DNA of 64,000 nucleotides, from NCBI RefSeq assembly GCF_030463565.1, contig NC_134653.1, forward strand, positions 27,527,150 through 27,591,149, given 5' to 3'. This document shows positions 1 through 26,113 of the stretch, piece by piece. Source of the stretch: Pelecanus crispus. Taxonomy: Eukaryota; Chordata; Aves; Pelecaniformes; Pelecanidae. A program made the position numbers and the translations under genes. Each line of letters starts with the position of its first letter. Within the stretch, counting starts at the first letter, position 1. The notes under the pieces are model-generated. The model did not search any database. It was not told where the DNA came from and saw only the letters and a program-made list of their open reading frames with translations.

Positions 1-3000
1 AGTCTGAACAGTAGACGTGGTTGCGTGATCTGTGTTGTGTCAGTAGTTGCTAATGTTGCTTCATGAAATTTCTGTGGAAAAAATCAGCAGGGGGTGGGGG
101 AAGAAACAAAAACTACTCAGAAGTGCCTTCAGGTTGCCTGATGCTTTTCAGTATCTGCAAGTTCTATTACAAGAGCTGTGAAGGCATTGCTTCATACACT
201 GACAGATGCACTCCTTTAGAAGAAGGAATAAATGGAGATTCGACTCTGTTGCTCAAGTTTCAATGTAATAGTGCATGCTAATTTTTGGAGAATGTTAAAG
301 ATGACCATGCCATGAATATCACAAATGGAAAGAGGTGACAAGCCCTGCAGGAGGTACTTTTTTCTTTTTTTTGTAATGGGTTGAGATGTTGAGATTAACA
401 AGGCAGCAATGCACCTGCATTAACCATGGTATTTCTGTTTGAGGTGTGGCTTTGCTGCTTGAAACGTGCAAGGCTGAGTTATAACAGGACAATCTGTTGG
501 ATTAATGCCTAGACAGAGATACTTAACAGTTCCCAAAGACTATGTACAACTGAAAAGAAGTAGTTGTGCATAGCAAGCTATTCACCTGTCAGAACCAGAA
601 ACAGTAACTTCAGGTTTCATAACTTTCTCTGACCCCATCTTCAACTCTACTTGTGCATAAGTGAAAGAGTAACTGGCTGAGGAGCATCCAACTTGTTCCA
701 CCTCTGTGCTGGTAAGAACATGCCACAGATGAGACTGCATTGCCCTTGAAGAAGGACACAGGTGTATTTGCTTAATTTTGGTGGCTCACTGTTATTAACC
801 TTGCCTTTCAGCAGTGGGGGCGAAGTGTAACAGTTGGATAATTATGATTTAGAACAGGGGTTTCTTACAGATAGCAGCCTTTCCCTGTCACCTTGCACCC
901 TCTAAGACAAACGTGGTGACAGGGAGACACTCTTCTGACCTAGACCTACTTCAGGGACACAGTTTTATAGTTCTAAAGTTGCTGTTAAGCGTAAAACCTG
1001 ATACCATCACACCTATGGGGTTAGTAAATTAAGAAAAGGGTTCAGTTCAGTAGATTGCATCTTAAATTCCCCTGTAAAATATTCATCATTTAATATTAAA
1101 GGTGTGACAGACTGAAAGTGTAGTTCAGTTTGTTTGGGGCAGAGAGCAGATATCTTTCTACACTGTCTGCTTTTTCAGAGGGTGGTTGTTTTGGAACAGC
1201 TCCTGTCACAATCTTTTCTGTGGAGCATCATGTGTCTCACATCAATAAATTAGATACAGTGAGAACAGTATGTGTTACTAACTGAATATGGCCTGGAGTC
1301 TGAATGTGTACTTTAGACTGGCCAGTAGAAACAGCAGATACATCAAATCCTTCTGAGCCTGCAGAATATTTTCTGTGCCAGTACCTACCTTCCAGAAAGC
1401 TTCCATTTTTGCTCAAGATCTCTTGGACAATAGCAATATAATTGAAGGGACCTGCCCTCTTGATGCAATGTCTTGAAAGGGATATTTGAAAGTCCTTTTT
1501 GAAAGATGGGCACGTGCTAAATCCCTTCCAAATATCTCAAGGCTGGAATGCTCATGTTTTATCATACTGATTTTACCAAATCTAAATGTTAAACAGAACT
1601 CCATTTTGTTGCTATTACAGAAAAGAAGATGTATTTTTAAGCAGAGGAAATATGGCTTATGTTCCCAAAAACTTTTATTCTTGGAGCTAGGCCAAACTTT
1701 GTTAATGAGTCATTGTAGTATAGATACCATCCTTCTGAGGTAAGTAAAGATGCAGTGTATCAAAGGTTGGAGTGGGGCAGAGGGACCGGACAGGTTTGGA
1801 ATCGAGACATTAACCACTTGACTGATCCTGGTAGGTCAAAAGATAGCATCTAGCAGTGTTGATTGGCATCCAGGCAGACTTTGCTTCATCCTGTGTTGCA
1901 GGACAACCTGCTGGCTAAAAATCAGGCTTAGGAAACGTGGGCTTGTATCCTTGCTGTGCCCAAGTTTCAGGCAAGCTGTGATTTGCCCGTACTGCATTCT
2001 GGATGGGCATTCAGCTCTTGTGTTCAAAGCTGGGTGTGAGGTTTCTAGCAAGCCATGGACAGCAGCAGTGACATAGTGGCATAAACTTTTAGTCCTTAGA
2101 GTCCAAAGACAGTTCGTGCAGCTCATCACCTTGAGTCCAGGTTGGTGCTGGGGTTTATGCTACAGTGTTCAATGGCAGGTGAGCTTTTGAGGCAGCCTGT
2201 GAGCTGCAACTGTGCTTCAAGACTTGGCGCAAGCAGACATGTAGGATTGTTGCTTAAAAGCTTTAGTGAGGTTTACTGACGGAGGGCAGGTTTTTTCATC
2301 CCTACCTTCCTGCTCTGTGATCCTCCCTGCCTGAGGGTGCTGCTATGGAAGCAAGGGTGGCAGAACAGGCATTGCATCTTCTCACTGCAGCTGGAGAATT
2401 AATACGAACTAAAACCAATGACAATTTAAGATAGTGTGTAGCCGTGATTGCTGAAGAACAGATATGTGAGCTGCTCAGTTGCCCTTGCATTGGAGGCAGT
2501 CGCTCACACGTGGCAGAGAGGTTATTCCCACCAAATGTAATCACAGCTGAATCTGTCAGGGTGTCTGGGTTTAAGCTGCAAGGTACAGACACACTTAAAA
2601 TCCAGTCTCTTTTTGAACCACAAGGGTGCCAGTTGGTTAGGCAAGAAGGGTGTGAGGGTACATGACCATGTGGAGATGGGAGCACTTCTGCTTAAGATGA
2701 CCGCATGTTTGCTCAGTTGCTCAATCAGAGCTTAAGAGCTGGCAATGAGGTGTGGGAAAACTCACATTTGCACCATGTAGTAACTGAATCCAAGAACATA
2801 GAATGATTCTGCTGGTGATACAAAACCTTTGTGGATACTAAAATAGGCATTTTAAAAGGTGTGGGTTCTTGACTTTTCACCTAGTCAATGATTACTTATG
2901 CATTCCTCTGGTACTGTGAATTCAAACATAATGAGTTTCAATGGGTTAATCTCTGTGAGCAGAACAGTACAAATACCAAATAGTATGGTACGCTTCAGAG

Positions 3001-6000
3001 AGCTTTTAAGGGAAGGTAAGTGGTTACTGCTACAAGGATGTATTGTCCCTAGAAAGGGGTTCACTCCTGGAAAAAGGGTATTCAAAGGATATCAGTACAT
3101 AAAGATCTGTGCAAAAGGAGAGGACAGACTTGCAAATACTCTCGAGAGGTAAGGGGGAATTAGAAATTATCTTCATTAGGCCATTCCCCTCAGTCTGGAA
3201 GTGCTGTGTGGGATTTCTTATTCAACAGAATATGAGACAATGTGACTTTTTTTAATATATCAGATGAAAGCTTGCCAAAAGAGAATGATAGGACCTGACT
3301 AACCAGTCTGAATAAGCTCAGGTCTAATAAACAACTTCTTGTTTAATGGCAGAAGAGCATCTGAAAACATCTTTTGCAACAGTTGGGAGAATAGAGCTAT
3401 TTTAATGAAACATTTTGATTTTAAATTGGGAGTGAATGTAACAGTGATGTTCTGAATGAGTTTATAAATCTTCATTTTAATAATTTGCATTTTTGAGATT
3501 GAATTTGCCAGTTTTGGATTTCTGGGAAGTCCTCAACTAGAAAACATTGTGAAAACCATGTCAAATGGGGTGTTTTGCACTTATTCCACCTTTCTGCCTT
3601 TCTTCACTTCATAGTTTATGCTGAAGTGTCTTAAAATAAAAAATGTTGGATTTGACGCTAAAATTTCTGCAGGAAAACATGAAAGTTTTTTGGGGAAAAT
3701 AGTTGCGTCAAGAGGTAATTATTGTCTCTTTCTCAGTGAACTCAGAGCTTACTCTACATTGGACAGAATACTACATGCCAATAGGCTTCAGAAAACCTAA
3801 TGACTGTGGAGGAGTTACAAATCTTGATTACAGTAGCTCTTTTTGTGAACAGCATATCTGAAAGTCAGCTGAAACAGCCTGCTTTATTGAGGGACGTTCT
3901 GTTCAGTGTGGATTATCCTTGGCTTGGCATCACAGCAATAAGTAGGGACCACTGATCTGCGCTGAGGTCTTTCTCCTTAAAATTGATCTGTATGTACATG
4001 ACCCCTCAGTGCCAGGCTGAAAAAAGAGGGTGCTAAAGGCTTTTAACCTCTGTCTGAGGGGAGGGAGGCAGCAAGTCACACAGGGCACAGGCCAGATGGA
4101 CAGGAACCAACATGGAGGCGCTAGCTATGAGGAAGGCTATTAACTGAGTTGAATGGAGTTACTGCATTTCTCCAGGGACTGCTCTGTCCCCCTGCTCCAG
4201 GCAGGACCAGTGCCTAGATCCGAATTTGGAAGCCTCCTTGGGCTTGGCTGAAGTCTGCTTTAGTTTCCTTATCACTGGTGAAGATGAAGACTGCGTAAGA
4301 CTTCAACTTAAATATCTCATGATGGGTAAGTACAAGAACTTCATAGTTTCAAGTTCCAGCTTAATACCAGAACGTAACTCCTGTCTCATTGTATGGCCTA
4401 GAATTGACTAGATTTAAAATATCTGCTCATTTTGAATTCCAGATACTTCAATATTTGAGTCACAGTTTTCTACAGAAATCTGTGTAAGACTTGAATTAGG
4501 AATGATTTCCTTAGATACAAGAGGCGGTTGTTAGTAACTTGTTTAAAGTCTCTAGAAGGCATCATGTGGACAAGGTAGAAACAGTTATGGAAAAAATGCC
4601 TGCTAGTCACCACGAAGATCAGTACCTGACAGTGTCTGTCTGTGTCTGCCTGTGTCACTGGTAGCAGAACCGCAGTCCTGATCAGAGGCATCCTGGTGAC
4701 TGCTACTATAAGTCATGGTAAAAGGCCTGAGGGGAAAAGACATTTAGCACACCAACTTGTAGATCGGAATCTCAAATGGCTTAAGTTCATGTCTTATTGC
4801 AATAGCTGCAGGGCAAGGCTGCATGAGGAGGATTATGTGGGGCGAGACCTTTGTGCCTGAGTACAGGACAGAAGGCACAGGGAAACAAATCCTTTTCTTT
4901 TGGGACTGTTCTCAAAAGGAGAGTGCTCAGGAAGTTTATGTCTCTCCTAACAAAGCCATAGAAGAGCAGGAATGAATGTATCACTAACAAAGTTATAAAG
5001 TTTTCTGCTGTTTGGGCTAACACAAACCTGTTAGCGGGTAGAAATATTATATCTGAGCCATTCCAGTTCAGTCCAAGAGTAAAGGTTTGTACAGCCTGCA
5101 CCAGCTCACCCACCCCTGCTTTGGGATTATTTGTGGTGAGTTGTAAAGACCCCATTGCAATTGGAGAGCTCTAACCTGGTAAGCAGGAAGCAGGTTTTAT
5201 GTTACAACTATGTTTGTAATCTTTACACAATCCTTGTTGTATAAGGTGTTTATCCGCTGGCTTTTGGGTAATTATGGCATATATTAGCCTGCCAGAACCT
5301 AAGAACTGTAAATTGTGTAATGAAGGAGTGGTTGACGGGGAAGCTTTCGATCTAGTGCGTGAGAAGGCATAGCAACCAGTTTTAGTAGGAAAGGGAAAAA
5401 GACCATACTTAGTTAGCCAGAGTCATACTAAATCTTACAGAACTTTTAGGTATATAAGCAAAGTAAAAAAAGGATAACTCAGAACAGCAAATAAATCTTG
5501 GAAACTTTTCTCCCTTTGGAAGTGGAAGGAACAGCTGAACTCACAGAAATAGCCACAGACAGTCCCAGTGTACTTTCTGTATTGGTTTTGTCCTAATTTT
5601 CTTCAGTGCAAGCTCTTTTGGAGCAGATAACCCCAGCTAATTAGCTGCTCAGAGGCCAATGACCCTGGATATTCCTGCAGATGAAAGCAGAAGTTGCTGG
5701 CCATTATCCTTACTGATGACTGGCGGAATGAGTGGCTAGCACAGTTATACCTGAGGATTTAAACTGTCTGGCTAACAGGCTCCTAGTTCAAGGGCTTCCC
5801 ACAGATGAAGGAATAATTTGCTTTTTTCATTACACTACCTCTCAGTGAGCTCCCAGTGAGAAAGAAAAGCAAGGAGGTAATGGCATGGGGAACCAGCACC
5901 AGCTTGGTGGTTGACAAGGACCCCACCCCCAGCCATTAGCACAAGAATGGATATAACTCCTTCTTCACCTCTGAATATGACCTGGCCCCCTGGAAGGATG

Positions 6001-9000
6001 CTGGGAACAGCCCTTGGGAATAAGTAGCTTGTCCTGTCAAACAGTACTTACACCTGTAACAAGACAGGATGTCAGAGTGATCGATTCTGCATACCTGATC
6101 CTGAAGTATGGTGTCAGTGCAAGTAGCTGTCTTACAGTCTTATATACACTTCAGAGATGGCTCCACCTGTACGATCAGTTGCAGGCACCTTTGTCGGGTT
6201 GTCACATAGTGATGGATCAGTAATGGGACATTTGTGTGAATAGCCCTCGGGCCTCTGTTCCTGGTTCTACTCTTTCAAGGCCTCTGTTGGCTTATAGTCC
6301 TGGGGACCCTGTGGAAATCTTGTGGCTGCTCACTTTACATACATTCTCACTCAGAAGTCACTGACAGTTCACCCTACACAACAGTAGTGTGTGAAAACAT
6401 TATTTCAACTGCTTGTTATTAATTATTTAAATATGGCAATGTTATTGATATGGATTAGACTGAGTTTTATCAGAAGAGCATAGCCTATGTCCTGTGACAA
6501 GATTCAAGACGTCCAATCTATCCTTGCATAACATGCGCTGCCTGGGGAAAGTAAGGACAGATGTCTCAAAGCTGATGGCCAAGTATTGGCTACTGGGCTG
6601 GGGGTGGGGGTACAAGGAACTCTTAGGAGTGGGTGCTGAGGTATACAGCTGTCACAAGATGGGTTTAAAGCAGAAGCCTGTTTGGTTAAAGTTTGTGGTT
6701 AAAGTTTTAGGTGTTGTCACTGGATGCTTTCTTCACTACTTCATTCAAGAACAAGGCAGTGCCTGACCATACCTGGACTCTTTTGTCATCCTGTGCTACC
6801 CCACTGTTCTCTCTCCCCTGCTTTCTGGCCGGTACGTCTCCTCTTTCTCCTCTTTCAGTTATCCTGGTGCTTTCCTTGACCATGGCAGGTTCCTCATCTC
6901 TACAGCATGCCCCAGCCCTACTGGCAGAAATGTCAGACCCTGTATCCCTTGCCTGACACTAGCTAGCCTGTTGCACTGGGTTCTTTTAATTCAAGAACAG
7001 TGTCATGTTTAAATAATGTTGTGAATGTTGTGACACATCTGAATACAGCTCAATGGCATTGCTTGTACAAGCATAACTCTGCTACCTGCTGATCCTCCCC
7101 CTCTCCTAATATAAATTAAGACAGACTATTAGGCTACATTTTAAATTCCATGGCTAGGACTGGCTGTTGGACCTTTATAACAGTGAGAAATAATCATATT
7201 GCTTTTAATGGTTTTATAGCCCCTCTCTCCTGGAGACGTATTGCTGCTGCCAAGCAGCACTGTGTGACTGAAGTGCTAGCCAAGCTTCCAAACAGCTGGA
7301 TTTGGCAGAGAGCTGGAGGTTAAAACCAGCCTCAGCAGACAATAGTTGGGGATCCAGCTCACGTGGCGGCCTGCAGCTGCTGCTCCACTCCCAACAGTAA
7401 ATCATAGTGGGGACTTGACTTAAGAGCCAAGGCTCAAAAAGACTGTTGGTGTAAAAACTCAGCTGTTCCTGCAATTCTGCTACCCAGGGCACACGGCCAG
7501 TATGGAGAGGTGGGTTAGAGAATGGGATATCTACAGGCTCCTGATCTATCTCCCAATTGCTGTACGGCAAACAAAATGCCTGTTCGGCTCTCTGCTGTGC
7601 CACAGTGAGGAAGGCAGTGAGGACTGCGCAAGGTATGCTTTCTTCTAGGGTCAGGCCTGAAATAGGTTAAGGAGCTTATGGGAGTTGAGCTGGTGGTTAA
7701 GGTGGAGAGGGTTATTCTCAGCTGAGTTTGCTCTCTGTACTGTTGCAGAAGAGAAAGCTTCAGATCTTTAGCTCATGCATCTGCTTCTTCCTTAGCAGGA
7801 TCAATCTGACAGATGGCACAGATGCACTTTTATTAAGAGCATTTGCTTTTTCTGGCCCCACTTAGGTCCCAGAGGCCCAGCCCAGAGGGCAACATGGTAC
7901 CACAACGCAGTGCAGGAGCAGTGCCCAGCAATCAGTGTCTCTTCTTCACGGCAGTCTGTGTGCTCGTTCCTGCCCTGGGGGCAGGTGCGTGTCTTATCCT
8001 CACCCCAGGGGCTGGCAGACAGCCTGGAGCTGTGCCTGAAGCATATGAAGTGGGCTGGAGGGCCCTTTTCAAGGTCTGTGCACTCACCGGGCAGCTGGGC
8101 ACTCAGCGTGGAGCTCTTATGTGTCTAGGAGATGCTCCCGAGTGTCATCCGAATCCGGAGGGGAGGTGAAAGGTGAGAGCAGAGGTACCATCTGAGGTTT
8201 CCCCTTCTTCTCTCCTGCTCTCAGAATAGCTTGCCTGACAGGGCAGTAAATCTTTACAGGAGCACGGCAGTGAGGCAAGCAGTCGCGGAGGACAACTGCA
8301 GAGCCCCAGCCAGGAGCCTATGGGTTAACACACCAGCTATGGGGCTTGAGTCACCCCAGGCTTGCAGGACAGCCCAGCATAGAGCAGCCTTCAGATGAAA
8401 CAAAGTACCTTCTGCCTAGCTGGGGCACAGATAAAAGATCCCATGGCATTTCTTGTGAAGCCTGGAGGAGACTGCCAGTGCTGAAGCTGAACTCTCTCTG
8501 CCAACAAACAAAACTGTCTTTAAACTCTGAGGCTGTGTGTGAGCTATTGTTGGGGACATAATGGCTTCTCTGTTTCCCTGCACAGTCATTGCTCTGCAAA
8601 CATGCCACTGGTCTCTTTTAAAAGTAGTTGAGTGTAAATCAAGTTCTAGAACCTGGAAAGAGGTTTCATCCATTTACCTTTTACTGCCCTCAGTTGACAT
8701 TTGCTTACAGAACAGCACATACAGTAGATTTACACCCTGGTTTGAGCTGCTTTACTTGGAGACGGACACCTTTAGTGCTCAGACTGAGACTTGCAGATAC
8801 AGGGGTTGGATAGCAAATGTGTATCTCCTAATTTAAATAACAGGAGTGGGGGTGAGGTTGAGGGGGCAGTGCTTGCTAATATCCTCCCTCTGAGAAAAGT
8901 TTTGGTTTGGCTGGCCTGGCCTGTTTCCTCTAGTTAGCTCAGTGCTGGCACACTCACTGCTCCCTGATCCTGCCTGTGCTGCTGCTGCAAGGCACCAAGT

Positions 9001-10880
9001 GCTGCTCTGACTGCTGGAGTTTGCTCTACTTTGGGCTGTTGAACATCCACAGAGGGTGGGGTTGGTGGATCCACTCTTCACCCACAATGCCACGGATTGG
9101 CTTGTCTCTGAGGACGACAGATGCTTCAGTAAGGTAAAGGGCATCTTGGCTATTGCGCAAGTACAGTAGTCACAGTGAAAACGCAAAGCTGCATAACACA
9201 GATGGAAGTTGGTCCCTGAAGGCAATATGATGAATTTAGGACTTTTTTGCTGGAACAATCCTGTAATGGGAAAGGAAATGGGTTGAAGAGTAGCTGTTCA
9301 AGCTGTATTTCATGAACTGTCAGTCCCAACAAGGTGGCAGTGACTCTCTATCCCCTCAATATCTCTTGACTCATCCTGGTGTGTATCTGGAATATGCTTG
9401 CCAGAGAGCTTCTTGGTGTCCTATGCTCGCTCACAGATGAACAGTAACCCTGTGCACCCCAAGAGCAGGACTGGGAAACGTGGAAACATGGGCACTGGCC
9501 ATCGCGCTCTAGAAGTGGCAGGCTCATTGGAAAGGTGCTCTGGCCAAGGGCCCTGAACAGGATGGGGTGCTGCGCTCACACTGGGGTGTGCCAAATAACT
9601 TAGGCCAAGGTTGCTTGCTAATGATTGATGTCTCTTGCACTGGTCATTGACAACCTTCCGAACAGAGACTCCTTCACAGACATGGTATTTAAAAGCAGAT
9701 TGTATGAAGTTAAATTTTTAAAAAATTTTTCCTCTGAAGATGATGTGAGTCATGACTAACACCAGTTATGTTCTGCTCCTTGGATTTCCCTTCTCACCTA
9801 TGAATCTGCTGCTTTTTTGGTGTATGAGGTTACCTACTTGCTATAAGACAGGTTCTTACCCAAGTGATAGTTCCTGGTTTGGGGCCTTTTCATTGCTGGT
9901 ACTGTAACACTTCAGAGCTGTTACCAAAGAGCCTCCAAGGAGTTCCTGGGGTGCTCACTGACATAGATCACTCTGCAAATAGGATGGCAGTAATGGGTAA
10001 AGGGGAAGATGGTAAAAGCTTTGGAGTTGTTAGAATGGTTTTCTTCACAGAGGTGGCAGGGGCATAGAGAAGTGGTACCAGCAGTGTCCATAGAAAAGGT
10101 CTTGATATGAATCTCAGTGAGGAAATACGTGGGAGACCCTTTCTGTGAGACGTTCAGGGGACGAAGAAGCTGTTCACTGCCGACAGCTCAGAACTCATGG
10201 AAACCTGCTAAAAAGCAAGGGCTGAAAAGATGGGACGAAGTAATATATACAGACTCACTGTGTGGCTATGAAGTAGGGAGGAAGAGGTCAACACAGATGG
10301 CTGCTCACCTGGCACAGCCAGCCTGCCTCCAAGGTGTGGGCAAGGGTGCAATCCTTGACTCCATCACATTACAAAGGAGGCAAAGGGCCTGCCAACACGT
10401 GTTGAAGGGAGGGAATCTGGTAAAAAGTCTCTGGCTGGTATTGCTAACTTGATTTGGGAACTAGATCAAATCCAGCCCCTGTCCACCCAAGCAAAGCAGT
10501 AACTTAAATGCTTGCTGAGCATCTAAAATCCTTAGAGCATAAAGTCTCAAAGAGCAACCAGTTGTCCTATCGCCACTGAAAGGTAACGGTAGCAGGACAT
10601 CTTGAACATCGCATCCCCTCTTGATATTCTACTTCACTTCAAAACAGGACATCATCCTCATGTAAGTGTCAAGGCCAGAATTGGGCTCACACCTACCCAG
10701 GCCACTCCTTCCCAAACTGCCCTTCCATGTGCAGAGCTGTTGGCTGCTGGGGGGTAGAAGGGGAAACAGTGGATATGAAAGAAGGTAGATGAAAAGACTG
10801 CTCTTGTGCCTGATCTTCTGCTTCCTAGTTCCCATGTGCCCCAGAAGCAGTGAAGTTGACAATCCTGTCTCTTCCCACAG
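1..10880. other. GGT1 5' flank / 5' noncoding region, no recognised gene
   Basis: I see no exon of a known protein, no full transposon and no RNA gene in this stretch. Open frames here (for example 4787-5155 and 7214-7603 on the - strand) show no family motif. Because the GGT1 start codon lies 4 bases after a splice acceptor (cttcccacag at 10871-10880), at least one untranslated GGT1 exon must lie upstream, either in this stretch or before the window. One candidate exon is listed at 7866-8172. Confidence 0.6.
7866..8172 (+). other. candidate noncoding exon (possible GGT1 5'UTR exon)
   Basis: A good 3' splice site (pyrimidine-rich run ending ccccacttag at 7856-7865) and a good 5' splice site (gaaag|gtgaga, GT at 8173-8174) bound 307 bases of relatively GC-rich sequence on the GGT1 strand. 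One frame is open until a TGA at 8167-8169, just before the donor, so a coding role is unlikely. It could be a 5'UTR exon of GGT1, whose coding exon 1 begins with an acceptor. Two chance splice sites would look the same. Confidence 0.15.
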
Positions 10881-10884
10881 GAAG

Positions 10885-22395
<11,511 letters not shown>

Positions 22396-23074
22396 CGTGG
22401 CTCGGCTCCTTTTTTCAGTGGTCTAGTGACACTGAGGTGTGTTTGGGGGGAAGATCCTTTAGGTCTGCAACTCAGGGACTTCTCACAGGAAAGAGAACAA
22501 ATTTACCTGTGGTTCTATTGACAGAGCTGGGACGGTTCTCTACAGCCATGACCGAAGTGCCTCATGCCACAGCAGTCTGCTAAGACAAGCATGTCTACCA
22601 GAATGTGCAGTGCTTACTTGAAGAGTCTGTTCTGCCTTGAAGAGTTTGTTCCCTGCCTCCTCTTTTTCCCATGAAGACAGATTGGGTGCCCAGAGTTTCT
22701 GAAGAAGGTCCAGCTCACTCAAGCTGCAGGAAGTGTTTCCCCTGCACAGCATCAGCTACCGGGAATGTCCCTGTCACTGTTAGAGAAGAGATTTGTTACC
22801 TGTTGAGTAGATGGAAGTTACAGGACTCTGGGGACTGGGTTTTCTAAGTTACAAACTAATAGATCTGTGCCATAGAAGGAAGCCCAGCTCTAGACTGGGA
22901 TAAGCCTTCACAAACTCGCCATTTTTTCTTTTAACAAAAGATGTTTCTGCTTTTCACTTCAGTTGATTATTGGAGATGAGTGGGTAAATGGGGAAATGGC
23001 TTCAAACTTTTTTATATTTCTGTTGAGAAGGTCTAAAGGGAAGATGCTACCTGTAAAACACTGAGCACAACTAA

Positions 23075-23080
23075 AATAAA
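23075..23080 (+). terminator. GGT1: GGT1 poly(A) signal AATAAA
   Basis: AATAAA, overlapped by a second AATAAA, lies about 680 bases after the GGT1 stop with no earlier exact match seen. A further AATAAA at 23727-23732 could serve a longer form. Confidence 0.6.
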
Positions 23081-24801
23081 TAAATATGGAGTCACGCATT
23101 TTTCTTGCCTGTACAGTTGCTACAGCAAAAAGGGATGGTGAGATTCTGCAGGAAAGAAGCTCTCCTGAGATTTTTCTCTTTTCTTCACTCCTTTGATGAA
23201 GCTATGAGTTAAAAAAAAAAAGTTAAATATCCAAAACAAGCTTGTTTTTCTCCAGTTGGCTTTTTGCCACATCCTACTGCAGGCCTGAAATACCAGAGTC
23301 TGAGGAAATGAAACCTCTAAAAAAGGGCACGCTGTAGCTAGTCTTGTTTGAAGTTACCATTAAATCAGACAATTAATGACCTCTCAGAAATCCAAATCTG
23401 ATATCGAACAGCTAAGAGTGTCTGTACCTATGTATGAGGGGGCTTTGGTGTTCACAATGGACAAATACATCACATTGGATAAACTTAGCCTAAGAACAAA
23501 ACCGAATGTTCCAGAATGTTGTCAAGCTCTAGGGATGTTTATGAAATCCTTGAAACACAAGTAACAGTGACGGAACTCATCTATTTGGCTTGAAACTTCC
23601 TGCCAGTTTGTAAGAACCTTAAAATACAGAATGTATTGAAAAGAAAATGAAAGGCTGAAGTTTTAGGCATCAGACACCCTTTCTTTCCCAGTAGTTTCTG
23701 GAATTGAGGAGAGTCTAGTTTCAAGGAATAAAGTGATAGCTAGATCATGCGTAAATCAAGGGGTCACAACTTTGACATATATATTTGCTTATTTCACTCC
23801 CACTAAATGAGGGGCTTTTACTAAAAGTTGCCTGGGGTGCCCTGTGTGCTTCTTTTTCCTGAGCTGTTACTGATGATGATGTGTTAGGTGCAGCTAAGGC
23901 AATGATTGCAAAAAACCTAGAGTCATTGCATTCCTTTAACAATTAGATTGATTTGGGGCCAAACCTGTGTCCTTTTATTGTTGAACTGAGACTTTGACTG
24001 TTCTACTTCTTGTAATGCTACAATAGATGCCACTCAGTGGCAGGCTGCCATTGAAATCCAGTTTGCAGGGCATTTTAGGAAGCTTTCATAGAACACTTTG
24101 GGTTGGAAGGGACCTTTAGAGATCATCTAGCCCAACCCCTCTGCAGTGAGCAGGGACAGCTTTAACCAGATCAGGTTGCTCAGAGCCCCATCCAACCTGA
24201 CCTTGAATGTTTCTAGGGATGGGGCTTCCACTACCTCTCTGGGCAACCTGTTCCAGTGCTCACCACCCTCATTGTAAAAAATTTCTTCCTTATATCCAGT
24301 CTAAATCTACCCTCCTTTAGTTTAAAACCATTACTCCTTGTCCTGTCACAACAGGCCTTGCTGAAAAGATTGTCCCCATCTTTCCTGTAGGCCCCCTTTA
24401 AGTACTGAAAGGCCACAGTAAGGTCTCCCTGCAGCCTTCGCTTCTCCAGGCTGAACAACCCCAACGCTCTCAGCCTGTCCTCATAGGAGAGGTGCTCCAG
24501 CCTTCAGATCATTTTTGTGGCCCTCCTCTGGACCCACTCCAACAGGTCTATGTCCTTCTTGTGCTGAGGGCTCCAGAGCCGGACGCAGTGCTCCAGGTGA
24601 GGTCTCAGCAGAGCACAGCAGCAGAATCACCTCCCTCGACCTGCTGAGCACACTTCTTTTCATGCAGCCCAGGATATGGTTGGCCTTCTGGGCTGCAAGT
24701 GTACATTGCTGGCTCATGTCCAGCTTTTCATCCCCCAGTACCCCCAAGTCCTTCTCTGCAGGGCTGCTCTCAATCCCTTCATCCCCCAGCCTGTATTGAT
24801 A

Positions 24802-25567
24802 TCAGGGGTTGCCCCGACCCAGGTGCAGGACGTTGCACTTGGCCTTGTTGAACCTCATGAGGTTCACACAGGCCCACCTCTCCAGCTTGTCCAGGTCCCT
24901 TTGGATGACATCTCGTCCTTCTGGCGTGTCAAGCGCACCACTCAGCTTGGTGTCATCTGCAAACTTGCTGAGGGTGCATTTGATCCCACTGTCTATGTCA
25001 TTGATGAAGATACTAAACAGCACTGGTCCCAGTACGGACCCCTGAGGGACACCACTTGTCACCGGTCTCCATTTGGACATCGAGCTGTTGACCACTACCC
25101 TCTGGATGCAACCATGCAACCAATTCTTTATCCGCTGAACAGTCCACCCCTCAAATCCACATCTGCCCAATTTAGGGAGAAGGATGTGGGAGACAGTGTC
25201 AAAGGCTTTACAGAAGTCCAAATAGATGACATCCATTGCTTTCCCCTTGTCCACTGATGCAGTCACACTTTCACAGAAAGCCACTAGGCTGGTCAGGCAG
25301 GACTTGCTGGCTGTCTCGAATCACCTCCCTGTCCTCCAGGGACATAGCTTCTAGGAGGATCTGTTCCATGATCTTCCCAGGCACAGAGGTGAGGCTAACT
25401 GGTCGGTAGTTCCCAGGGTCCTCCTTTCTTCCCTTTTTAAAAATGGACACAACGTTTTCCTTCTTCCAGTCACCAGGGACCTCACCTGACTGCCATGACT
25501 TTTCAAATATTATGGAGAGCGGCTTGGCAACTACATTAGCCAATTCCCTCAGGACTCTGGGATGCAT
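24802..25567 (-). pseudogene. CR1 ORF2 reverse transcriptase remnant
   Basis: Frames 25271-25567 and 24802-25284 contain the reverse transcriptase blocks: [45 protein letters not shown], and the catalytic FADDTKLSG box. They end in [15 protein letters not shown]. The two frames overlap and are shifted relative to each other, and further 3' parts (24231-24747) sit in other frames. Confidence 0.88.
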
Positions 25568-26113
25568 CTCATCAGGTCCTATAGACTTATGTACATTCAG
25601 GTTCCTCAGGTGGTCACGAACCTGAGCTTCCCTTACAGTGGGAGGGGCTTTACCCCCCCAGTCCCCATCTTGTAGTCCCTCGACTTGGGAGGGGTGAGGA
25701 GAGAGGTTGCTGGTGAAAACTGAGGCAAAAAGTTGTACCTCAGCCTTCTCCTCATCTGTTGATACTAGGTCAGGATTCTTGTTTATCAGGGTGGGTGGCG
25801 GGGGGGTATGCTTTCTTTAACCTTCCTTTTCTGGTTGACATACCTGTAGAAGCCCTTCTTGTTATTCTTTACATCCTCTGCCCAATTCAGCTCCAGCCAT
25901 GCCTTGGCCTTCCTGACCTGATCCCTACACAGTGGGGCAGCTTCCCTGTACTCTTCCCAGGATACCTGTCCCTGCTTCCACTGCCTGTGCAGTTCCCTTT
26001 TGCTCTTTAGTTTGACCAGCATGTCTCAACTCAGCCATGCTGGTCTCTTCCCTTCCTTGCCTGGTTTCTTACACTGGGGGACTGAGAGCTCTTGCGCTCT
26101 ATGGAAGGTGTCC

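Noticed and set aside
7214-7603. 129-residue - strand open frame
   Set aside because: No recognisable family, no supporting splice or poly(A) context. Kept as unexplained only.
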